13,038 bases of DNA from Burkholderiaceae bacterium. GTDB lineage: Bacteria; Pseudomonadota; Gammaproteobacteria; Burkholderiales; Burkholderiaceae_C. The stretch is taken from assembly GCA_030726195.1 (NCBI GenBank), contig JANREF010000340.1:1-13038 (forward strand). The letters run 5' to 3'. The notes beneath the pieces are model-generated. The model was not told where the DNA came from, did not search any database, and was given only the letters and a program-made list of their open reading frames with translations. The first letter of the stretch is position 1. Every line of letters begins with the position of its first letter. A program made the position numbers and the translations under genes. Positions 1-6,082 of this stretch are shown piece after piece.

Positions 1-1
1 G

Positions 2-37
2 CCCACCACGCTGGTCGAGCGGGAAAGTTCCCAGTAA
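2..37 (+). CDS. C-terminal tail of a LacI-family transcriptional regulator (partial)
   Basis: The first reading frame that closes in the window encodes PTTLVERESSQ followed by TAA at 35-37. The pattern P-T-x-L-V-x-R-E-S is the usual extreme C-terminus of LacI/GalR repressors, where it closes the ligand-binding domain. Only eleven codons are visible, so the DNA-binding and sugar-binding parts lie outside the window. Context supports the call: the downstream sugar operon carries two LacI-type palindromes, and such regulators usually sit next to the operon they control. The likely role is sugar-responsive repression of the transporter/glucosidase operon. The tail match is family knowledge; the regulatory link is inference. 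Confidence 0.55.
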   Translation, partial: PTTLVERESSQ

Positions 38-130
38 CGCTGCGGGCGCGCAAGGCTGCTGTGCTTGCGCCACCATGGCGCTATGCGTGCACCGGCCCCA
101 GCCCGGCTGCCGCCAAGCGGCCACACTGAA

Positions 131-172
131 CAGCTATCAGCTATCCGCTATCGGCTATCAGCTGTCAGCTGT
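131..172. repeat. Six-copy 7-bp tandem repeat (CAGCTAT type)
   Basis: Six head-to-tail heptamers are visible: CAGCTAT, CAGCTAT, CCGCTAT, CGGCTAT, CAGCTGT, CAGCTGT. The copies differ only at positions 2 and 6. They lie in the 263-bp non-coding stretch between the regulator tail and the hypothetical gene at 301. The array is likely slippage-prone and variable between strains. No function can be read from it. The rest of 38-300 shows an AT-rich stretch (about 222-260) that could hold a promoter for the next gene, but I could not settle on a convincing -35/-10 pair. Confidence 0.85.
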
Positions 173-300
173 GAGCCAACCCTTGAAGCGCAGTGGCAAG
201 CAGATCACCACGGCCAGCTCAATATGTAGCTATAAAATACCAATTCATGTTTTTTTAAATGGATGTGTATTGTTTATGGACTACTTTTTGAACGACTGTC

Positions 301-921
301 ATGCACATTGAACAAATCGTCATCGAGTTTGTGTCCATAGAAGACCGTCTTTTGATGACCGTGCACGTGGACGGCCCGTCCATTCGCGTGTGGCTCACTC
401 GGCGTTATGTACGTCTGTTGCGAAGTGCGTTGAACGACATCTTGGGTCATCAGGTCATCGCCTCGCGGCCCTTGGCTGTGGGCTCCAACACACTCTTGGC
501 TGAGCTCATGCACGAGCAAGCCATCGCAAACGTAGACCTAAGCACCCCGCCCATCTCGCGCCACCACAGCGCAAGCGCCCAAGCCGACAGCGATACCGAG
601 CTCGACAGCAGCCACACGGTCGCCAGTGGCAGCACCAGCGGCAGCAGCGGCACCAACGGGGTAGAGGACGCTTGGCTGGCCGTGCAATTGCAAACCATGT
701 GGGACGAGCAGGACCAGCCTCAGCGCCGGGCCACCGCCATCAGCTTCTTACCCAAAGCCGGCACAGGTATCACATTCAACCTGGACGACAAGCTCCCCCA
801 CGCCTTCGCCGAAATGCTCGCCCGCTCCTGCGAATCGGCCCAGTGGGATCTGGACTTTGCGCCCTTGGGCACCAACGCGAAAAGCAGCCAAGTCCTGCAC
901 AGCAGCACACGGCTGCACTGA
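301..921 (+). CDS. Hypothetical protein, 206 aa, with Ser/Gly-rich central linker
   Basis: I do not recognise the family. The 206-residue product has two compact parts joined by a low-complexity linker. Residues about 1-75 start MHIEQIVIEFVSIEDRLLM and contain VWLTRRYVRLL, a beta-strand-then-helix look. Residues about 80-122 are rich in Ser, Thr, Gly, Asp and His. Residues about 122-200 contain AWLAVQLQTMW and GITFNLDDKLPHAFAEML. No signal peptide or membrane segment is evident, so a cytoplasmic protein is likely. The ATG at 301 lacks a clear Shine-Dalgarno sequence, so the start is uncertain. Coding potential is supported by length, by a protein-like composition at both ends and by better sense than the overlapping frames. 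It lies between the regulator tail and the sugar-operon operators, on the same strand. No function is proposed. Confidence 0.65.
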   Translation: MHIEQIVIEFVSIEDRLLMTVHVDGPSIRVWLTRRYVRLLRSALNDILGHQVIASRPLAVGSNTLLAELMHEQAIANVDLSTPPISRHHSASAQADSDTELDSSHTVASGSTSGSSGTNGVEDAWLAVQLQTMWDEQDQPQRRATAISFLPKAGTGITFNLDDKLPHAFAEMLARSCESAQWDLDFAPLGTNAKSSQVLHSSTRLH

Positions 922-963
922 AGACCAAGGGGACTGACTGTGGCGCTGTCAACGGCTCAAACG

Positions 964-985
964 AAATTGCAAACGTTTGCAATTT
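964..985. promoter_or_regulatory. Upstream LacI-type operator (perfect 22-bp palindrome)
   Basis: A perfect 22-bp palindrome is centred on the CG at 974-975, with core TTGCAAACGTTTGCAA (967-982). A central CG flanked by GCAAA/TTTGC arms is the classic operator form of the LacI/GalR family. It sits 275 bp upstream (centre to centre) of a near-identical second site at the promoter, so it may be an auxiliary operator used for DNA looping. It could also act as a roadblock to transcription coming from the gene ending at 921. The palindrome is directly visible; the identity of the bound regulator is inferred. Confidence 0.8.
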
Positions 986-1241
986 TTTACAATCCGCAGA
1001 CAAACCGCAGGCGTTAAGCGCGCGGACACTGGCTTCCACCCCGCCACAAATGGAAACAAACAGCATCGCCCTATGGCACCAGTGCATAAGGTCTGCGATC
1101 GTATTCCGCCGACAATGACACATAAATAACACTTTTTAATTCAATAATAACGGCCCTCACCAGACTCATCCAAGCCATGCGCCACAACAGCGATTGCGAC
1201 CCAGCCCGCACCACCCCCCATAAATAGGTGAAAACCCCGAG

Positions 1242-1257
1242 TTGCAAACGATTGCAA
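1242..1257. promoter_or_regulatory. Promoter-proximal LacI-type operator
   Basis: TTGCAAACGATTGCAA is a palindrome apart from the A/A pair next to the central CG (1249-1250). Including the following TTT, it matches the upstream operator at 18 of 19 positions. It covers the putative -35 hexamer, so a bound repressor would block RNA polymerase. The likely regulator is the LacI-family protein whose tail is at 2-37, with relief by the transported sugar or a derivative; that part is inference. Confidence 0.8.
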
Positions 1258-1269
1258 TTTCGTTAATAT
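1242..1269 (+). promoter_or_regulatory. Sigma70-like promoter of the sugar operon
   Basis: A -35 candidate TTGCAA (1242-1247) and a -10 candidate TAATAT (1264-1269) are separated by 16 bp, with predicted transcription start near 1276. The -35 box is part of the operator at 1242-1257. The start predicts a leader of about 53 nt before the ATG at 1329. The match to consensus is good for the -10 and fair for the -35. Confidence 0.65.
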
Positions 1270-1328
1270 TCAGTCGTTGGGTTGACGTACGGGCGGCGGT
1301 TCCGCCTCATTTTTTGGAGACACATTTC

Positions 1329-2591
1329 ATGAAGCACATCAAACACACCGTCGCAGCTGCTGCGGCATTGTTCTCGCTGGTTGGCCATGCGGCCACCATC
1401 ACCATCTCTTGCGGCTCTGTCGGTCAAGACTTTGAGTTCTGCAAGAAAACCACGTCCGAATGGGCGGCCAAAACCGGTAACGAAGTCAAGCTCTTCACCG
1501 TGCCCAACTCCACCACCGACATCCTGGCCTTGTTCCGCCAGATGTTTGCAGCCAAGTCGTCAGACTTGGACGTGATCAACGTCGACGTGGTGTGGCCAGG
1601 CATCATCAAAGACCACTTGGTGGATTTGAAGCAATACAGCGGCGGCGCTGAGAAAGCCCACTTCCCCGCCATCGTGGCCAACAACACCGTCAACGGCAAG
1701 CTGCTGGCCATGCCTTGGTTCACCGACGCAGGTTTGCTGTACTACCGCAAAGACTTGTTGGCCAAGTACGGCGTGTCAGCGCCCACCACTTGGGAAGAAA
1801 TGGCCACTGCAGCCAAAAAGATTCAAGACGGCGAGCGCGCTGCGGGCAACAACGATTTCCAAGGCTTTGTGTTCCAAGCCAAGGCCTACGAGGGTTTGAC
1901 CTGTGATGCGGTCGAGTGGATTTCCAGCTACAACGGCGGCAACATCGTCGATGACAAGGGCAACATCACCATCAACAACCCCGGCGCTGTGAAAGCCCTG
2001 AAGACAGCGGCTTCATGGATTGGCACCATCGCACCACAAGGTGTTTTGAACTACGCGGAGGAAGAAGCACGCGGCGTGTTCCAAAACGGCAACGCAGCCT
2101 TCATGCGCAACTGGCCTTACGCGTGGTCGCTGGGCAACGGCAAAGACAGCAAGGTCGCGGGCAAGATTGGTGTCTCCGCATTGCCCAAGGGCGGCGCTGA
2201 CGGCAAACACGCAGCAACCCTGGGTGGCTGGCAGTTGGCCGTGTCCAAGTACTCCAAGAACCCCGAAGCTGCGGCGTCGTTGGTGATGTACATGACCAGC
2301 CCAGAGGTGCAAAAAGAGCGTGCCATCAAAGGCTCATACAACCCCACCATCCCAGCCTTGTACAAAGACAAAGACGTATTGGCAGCAGCGCCTTTCTTTG
2401 GCAGCTTGTACGACGTGTTCACCAACGCTGTACCCCGTCCTTCAACCGCCACTGGCCTGAAGTACAACGAGGTGAGCTCGGCCTTCTGGAACGCCACACA
2501 CGACGTGTTGTCAGGCACTGCAACAGCAGAGAACAGCCTGGCCAAGTTGGAAGGCAAGCTCAAGCAAATCAAACGTGGCAAAGACTGGTAA
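1329..2591 (+). CDS. thuE: ThuE-like sugar ABC transporter substrate-binding protein
   Basis: This is the periplasmic alpha-glucoside-binding component of the ABC importer encoded downstream. The ATG at 1329 is chosen over the longer frame because GGAGA lies 8 nt upstream (1316-1320) and because it gives a proper signal peptide: positive start MKHIKH, hydrophobic core, and probable cleavage after GHA (residue 21). The longer frame would begin inside the operator. The 420-residue length fits family 1 solute-binding proteins (COG1653). Family-like segments include the start TITISCGSVGQ, VDVVWPG, the MPWFTDAGLLYYRKDLL block, RNWPYAW, GGWQLAVSKYSKNPEAA and the C-terminal NAVPRPSTATGLKYNEVSSA. From memory these resemble Sinorhizobium ThuE (trehalose/maltose/sucrose), not the larger AglE type. 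Cys28 and Cys38 of the precursor could form a disulfide. It is the first gene of the operon and is followed by a hairpin likely to favour its expression over the permeases. The exact sugar is not determined. Confidence 0.88.
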   Translation: MKHIKHTVAAAAALFSLVGHAATITISCGSVGQDFEFCKKTTSEWAAKTGNEVKLFTVPNSTTDILALFRQMFAAKSSDLDVINVDVVWPGIIKDHLVDLKQYSGGAEKAHFPAIVANNTVNGKLLAMPWFTDAGLLYYRKDLLAKYGVSAPTTWEEMATAAKKIQDGERAAGNNDFQGFVFQAKAYEGLTCDAVEWISSYNGGNIVDDKGNITINNPGAVKALKTAASWIGTIAPQGVLNYAEEEARGVFQNGNAAFMRNWPYAWSLGNGKDSKVAGKIGVSALPKGGADGKHAATLGGWQLAVSKYSKNPEAAASLVMYMTSPEVQKERAIKGSYNPTIPALYKDKDVLAAAPFFGSLYDVFTNAVPRPSTATGLKYNEVSSAFWNATHDVLSGTATAENSLAKLEGKLKQIKRGKDW

Positions 2592-2608
2592 GCCTTTGAA
2601 CTGAACGG

Positions 2609-2646
2609 AAGACGGCCCGCTCGCTGCATGGTGAGCGGGCCGTTTT
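2609..2646 (+). terminator. Intercistronic hairpin with U-run (partial terminator)
   Basis: ACGGCCCGCTC (2612-2622) pairs perfectly with GAGCGGGCCGT (2633-2643) around a 10-nt loop, and TTTT follows (2643-2646). The stem can extend by flanking A-T and G-T pairs. It begins 21 bp after the binding-protein stop and ends 25 bp before the permease ATG. In binding-protein-dependent operons such structures commonly lower read-through and protect the upstream mRNA, giving excess binding protein. The hairpin is seen; the effect is inferred. Confidence 0.8.
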
Positions 2647-2670
2647 CAACCCCACGTAATGGGATGCACC

Positions 2671-3579
2671 ATGAACAGCAAAACCAAAACCGCCTGGCTT
2701 TTTATGTCACCCATGCTGGTGATACTCATCGTTGTCGCGCTTTGGCCATTGGGACGCACCATTTGGTTCAGCTTGACCGATGCCAACATCAACAACCTTG
2801 ATGCGGCGAAGTTTGTTGGTTTTGAAAATTACTTTGGCGAATACGGTTTATTTGCCAACCCCAACTATTACGACGGTTTTTGGAACAGCGACTGGGGCTT
2901 GTCCATCACCAACACATTGAAATTTTCCCTGGTCTCCGTGACCATAGAGACACTGTTGGGCTTGGCCGTGGCCATGCTGCTCAACCAAGAATTCAAAGGC
3001 CGTGCTTGGGTGCGCACGGCCGTACTCGTGCCATGGGCCATTCCCACCATTGTGTCGGCCAAGATGTGGGGCTGGATGCTACACGACCAGTTTGGCATCA
3101 TCAACCAATGGCTGTACGACTTGGGCCTGGTGGCCGACAAAATAGCCTGGACCGCAGATCCCTCTTACGCCCTGTGGACCGTGGTGGCCGTGGACGTTTG
3201 GAAAACCACGCCGTTCATGGCCCTGCTCATTTTGGCCGCCTTGCAAACCCTGCCCAAAGACTGCTACGAAGCGGCCAAGGTTGATGGTGTGCATCCGCTG
3301 CGCGTGTTTTGGCAAGTCACACTGCCGCTGATCAAACCCGCCTTGATGGTGGCCGTGATCTTCCGCTTGCTCGACGCGCTGCGTGTGTTCGACCTCATTT
3401 ACGTACTGACCGCCAACAGCAACGCCACCATCAGCATGTCTGGTTTTGTGCGCCGCGAAATGGTGGAAAACGGCTACATGGGCTACGGCTCGGCCGCCTC
3501 CACTGCGCTGTTCCTCATCATTGGTTTGTGTACCGTGGCCTACATCAAGCTGGGCCGCATGAAGTTGGGAGAAGACTGA
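2671..3579 (+). CDS. thuF: Sugar ABC transporter permease, ThuF/MalF type
   Basis: This is one of the two inner-membrane permeases that form the transport channel. The 302-residue protein starts MNSKTKTAWLFMSPMLV and has about six hydrophobic segments, the first at residues 9-29 and the last at about 277-293. The EAA loop that contacts the ATPase is clear: EAAKVDG at residues 200-206 followed by VTLPLIKP (216-223). The first-helix pattern WLFMSPML and KFVGFENY are typical of MalF/UgpA-like permeases of the 300-residue class. I prefer the ATG at 2671 over an in-frame ATG at 2659 because a weak GGGA lies 6 nt before it and nothing suitable precedes 2659. Its stop overlaps the start of the next permease, so translational coupling and a heterodimer are expected. 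The ThuF label follows the ThuE-like neighbour. Confidence 0.87.
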   Translation: MNSKTKTAWLFMSPMLVILIVVALWPLGRTIWFSLTDANINNLDAAKFVGFENYFGEYGLFANPNYYDGFWNSDWGLSITNTLKFSLVSVTIETLLGLAVAMLLNQEFKGRAWVRTAVLVPWAIPTIVSAKMWGWMLHDQFGIINQWLYDLGLVADKIAWTADPSYALWTVVAVDVWKTTPFMALLILAALQTLPKDCYEAAKVDGVHPLRVFWQVTLPLIKPALMVAVIFRLLDALRVFDLIYVLTANSNATISMSGFVRREMVENGYMGYGSAASTALFLIIGLCTVAYIKLGRMKLGED

Positions 3580-4415
3580 TGCAAACGCCTTGGTACCAAC
3601 GTGCTGCGCTGTATGCGCTGGCCGCTATTGTGGTGGTGGTGTCGGTGTTCCCGTTCATCTATGCCATTTCCACCTCGTTCAAAACAGGCTCAGCCCTGTT
3701 CGACTCAGACTTGCTGCCAGAGACCTTCTCGGTACAAAACTACATCTCTTTGTTCACGCTGGCCGAGCAGCCGTTTGGCCGCCACATCCTGAACTCCATC
3801 ATGGTGTCGGTGACCGTTGTAGTCGTGTCCCTGGCCATTGGTGTGACCGCAGCCTATGCGCTGGGTCGCATCAGTTTCAAGGGGCGCGGCCTCTTGCTCA
3901 CAGCGGTGTTGTCGGTGTCCATGTTTCCCCAAGTGGCCGTACTGGCAGGCATGTTCGAGCTCATACGTGCGCTGGGGCTTTACAACAAGGCCATGGGCTT
4001 GGTCTTGCCCTACATGATCTTCACCCTGCCCTTTACCGTGTGGGTGCTCACCACCTTCATGAAGCAGCTGCCCAAAGAACTGGAAGAAGCCGCCATCATG
4101 GACGGCTGTGGCCCGCTGCGCATCATCAAAGATGTGTTCATGCCTTTGCTATGGCCCGCCTTGGTCTCGACCGGCCTGTTGGCCTTCATCGCCGCGTGGA
4201 ATGAGTTCTTGTTTGCCCTCACCTTTGTGTTGGACAACAACGAGCGCACGGTGCCTGTCTCTATTTCCCTCATTTCTGGTGCCAGCAAATACGACATCCC
4301 ATGGGGCAACATCATGGCTGCATCGGTGTTGGTCACCGTGCCACTCATTGTGTTGGTCTTGGCATTCCAGAAAAAAATCGTCTCAGGCCTGACTGCTGGC
4401 GCAGTCAAAGGCTAA
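3579..4415 (+). CDS. thuG: Sugar ABC transporter permease, ThuG/MalG type
   Basis: This is the second inner-membrane permease, 278 residues with about six membrane segments (first at about 9-30, last at about 247-264). The EAA loop is present: EAAIMDG at 170-176 then VFMPLLWPAL. WNEFLFALTF (207-216) and the final QKKIVSGLTAGAVKG are hallmarks of the MalG subgroup. The start is the ATG at 3579, which overlaps the preceding stop as TGATG and has GGGAGA at 3567-3572. A longer frame running back to 3309 reads through the upstream permease and is not supported. It pairs with the previous gene product and docks the ATPase encoded at 6083. Confidence 0.9.
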   Translation: MQTPWYQRAALYALAAIVVVVSVFPFIYAISTSFKTGSALFDSDLLPETFSVQNYISLFTLAEQPFGRHILNSIMVSVTVVVVSLAIGVTAAYALGRISFKGRGLLLTAVLSVSMFPQVAVLAGMFELIRALGLYNKAMGLVLPYMIFTLPFTVWVLTTFMKQLPKELEEAAIMDGCGPLRIIKDVFMPLLWPALVSTGLLAFIAAWNEFLFALTFVLDNNERTVPVSISLISGASKYDIPWGNIMAASVLVTVPLIVLVLAFQKKIVSGLTAGAVKG

Positions 4416-4441
4416 CCCCTCTCTATCCCACTCCCCTAGAC

Positions 4442-6070
4442 ATGAGCACACTCAAAGCAACAAACGACAACTGGTGGCGCGGCGGCGTCATCTACCAAAT
4501 TTACCCCCGCAGCTTTCGCGACAGCAACGGCGATGGCGTGGGCGACCTGCCCGGCATCACACAGCAACTCGACTACGTCGCGCGCTTGGGTGTGGACTGC
4601 ATTTGGCTGTCGCCGTTTTTCAAAAGCCCCATGAAAGACTTTGGCTACGACGTGAGCGACTACTGCGACGTAGACCCGATGTTCGGCACATTGGACGACT
4701 GCCGCGCCATGGTGGCGCGCGCCCACGAACTGGGCCTCAAAGTCATGATCGACCAAGTGTTGTCACACACCTCAGACCAACACCCGTGGTTTGTTGAAAG
4801 CCGTGCCAGCGTGGACAACGCCAAAGCGGATTGGTATGTATGGGCAGATGCCAACGAAGACGGCACCCCACCCAACAACTGGCTCAGCATCTTTGGCGGC
4901 AGCGCATGGCAGTGGGACACCCGCCGCCAGCAGTACTACATGCACAATTTTTTAGTCAGCCAGCCAGACCTGAACTTTCACTGCCCTGCAGTGCAAGACG
5001 CCTTGCTGGACACCGTCAAGTTTTGGCTGGATATGGGCATAGACGGCTTTCGCTTGGACACCGCCAATTTCTACGTGCACGACCAACAACTGCGCAGCAA
5101 CCCCGCGCGCGGTCGCCCCACTGGCAACGACCCAGCCGTCAACAGCGTCAACCCCTACGGTTGGCAGTGGCACCGCTTTGACAAGAGCCAGCCCGAAAAC
5201 CTGGTGTTCATGCAGCGTCTGCGCGCCCTGGTAGACCAATACCCCGACACCACCATGGTGGGTGAAATCGGCGACGACGACGGCTTGGCCCGCGTGGCCG
5301 AGTACACCAGCGGTGGCGACAAGCTGCACATGGCCTATTGCTTTGACTTGCTGGGGCCAGAGCACAGCGCACCGTTTGTACGCGGTGTGATCGAGCGCTT
5401 CGAGCGCTTGGGCGGGCAAGATGCGTGGCCTTGCTGGTCACTGTCCAACCACGACGTCGACCGTGTGGCCTCGCGCTGGGGGGCCGCCGATGACGCGACT
5501 CGCCGCATCCCCTTGTTTGCGGCCATGCTCCTGAGCCTGCGCGGCTCCAGCTGTATTTACCAAGGTGAAGAACTGGGCTTGCCCGACGCCGTGCTGCGCT
5601 TTGAAGAGTTGCAAGACCCCTACGGCATCACCATGTGGCCAGAGTTCAAAGGGCGCGACGGCTGCCGCACGCCCATGCCCTGGCAAGCCAACGCACTGCA
5701 TGCTGGTTTTGGCGCGGGCAAGCCTTGGCTGCCCGTTGCGGCCACACACTTGCCGCTGTCGGTAGACCAACAAGACGCCGACCCCGCCAGTGTGCTCAAC
5801 CGCTACCGCGCCTTGCTGCACTGGCGTCGCACCCAGCCCGCGCTCATACAAGGCAGCATGACCTTGCTGCCCGGCACCGAGCAGGTGCTGGCCTACCGCC
5901 GCGAGTCAGACGGCGACGCCGTCACCTGCGTATTCAACCTGTCTGGACAAACCACCTCATATGAGGTGGGTGCTGGTGCGCAGCTCTTAGACAGCGGTTT
6001 GGCAGGTGCACAGGTGCAAGGCTCAGCCGTGGCGCTGCAGCCGTGGAGTGGCGCATTTTTGCGTGTTTAA
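4442..6070 (+). CDS. Cytoplasmic GH13 alpha-glucosidase (HaG/AglA-like, GH13_23 type)
   Basis: The predicted role is hydrolysis of imported alpha-glucosides to glucose plus aglycone in the cytoplasm; no signal peptide is seen. The 542-residue length fits small bacterial alpha-glucosidases. The N-terminal WWRGGVIYQIYPRSF and GDLPGI are typical of GH13. Conserved regions are intact: DQVLSHTSD (Asp104, His109), GFRLDTANFY with nucleophile Asp206, VGEIGD with acid/base Glu275, and SNHDVDR with Asp338. The 69-residue spacing between nucleophile and acid equals that of Halomonas HaG (Asp202/Glu271, from memory). A C-terminal beta domain follows at about 460-542. The ATG at 4442 aligns with the start of relatives; longer frames run into the permease gene. 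No Shine-Dalgarno is visible, only a pyrimidine-rich stretch, so translation may depend on coupling to thuG 26 bp upstream. A trehalose-specific hydrolase is possible, but the YPRSF...LSHTSD pattern favours HaG-like alpha-glucosidase. Confidence 0.92.
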   Translation: MSTLKATNDNWWRGGVIYQIYPRSFRDSNGDGVGDLPGITQQLDYVARLGVDCIWLSPFFKSPMKDFGYDVSDYCDVDPMFGTLDDCRAMVARAHELGLKVMIDQVLSHTSDQHPWFVESRASVDNAKADWYVWADANEDGTPPNNWLSIFGGSAWQWDTRRQQYYMHNFLVSQPDLNFHCPAVQDALLDTVKFWLDMGIDGFRLDTANFYVHDQQLRSNPARGRPTGNDPAVNSVNPYGWQWHRFDKSQPENLVFMQRLRALVDQYPDTTMVGEIGDDDGLARVAEYTSGGDKLHMAYCFDLLGPEHSAPFVRGVIERFERLGGQDAWPCWSLSNHDVDRVASRWGAADDATRRIPLFAAMLLSLRGSSCIYQGEELGLPDAVLRFEELQDPYGITMWPEFKGRDGCRTPMPWQANALHAGFGAGKPWLPVAATHLPLSVDQQDADPASVLNRYRALLHWRRTQPALIQGSMTLLPGTEQVLAYRRESDGDAVTCVFNLSGQTTSYEVGAGAQLLDSGLAGAQVQGSAVALQPWSGAFLRV

Positions 6071-6082
6071 GGAGACCGGTTT

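Larger units (their letters stand above)
922..1328. other. Regulatory intergenic region upstream of the sugar operon
   Basis: This is 407 bp without a convincing gene. It holds two LacI-type palindromes (964-985 and 1242-1257), an AT-rich patch at about 1115-1152, a promoter at 1242-1269 and a 5' leader of roughly 50 bases ending in the GGAGA ribosome-binding site at 1316-1320. The longer reading frames that cross it are out-of-frame continuations of the upstream gene and show no recognisable protein. I see no strong factor-independent terminator after the gene ending at 921. Confidence 0.8.

Noticed and set aside
1-76. Minus-strand frame starting at an ATG near 76 and open to the window edge
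   Set aside because: Only 25 codons are visible, with no recognisable motif; the plus-strand LacI-like ending is the better explanation of this stretch.
75-311. Small plus-strand open frame of 78 aa
   Set aside because: It runs through the heptamer tandem repeat, has no ribosome-binding site and resembles no protein; the repeat itself creates the open frame.
682-691. TGCAATTGCA palindrome as a third operator
   Set aside because: It lacks the central CG of the other two sites, is only 10 bp, and lies inside a coding region, so it is probably chance.
672-1118. 148-aa open frame on the plus strand running into the operator region
   Set aside because: It overlaps the 301-921 gene in another frame, is rich in Arg/Pro/His typical of GC-rich shadow frames, and its tail crosses the palindrome at 964-985.
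3309-3578. N-terminal extension of the second permease back to 3309
   Set aside because: It reads the first permease gene out of frame; the TGATG overlap, the GGGAGA site and the first membrane segment all support the ATG at 3579.
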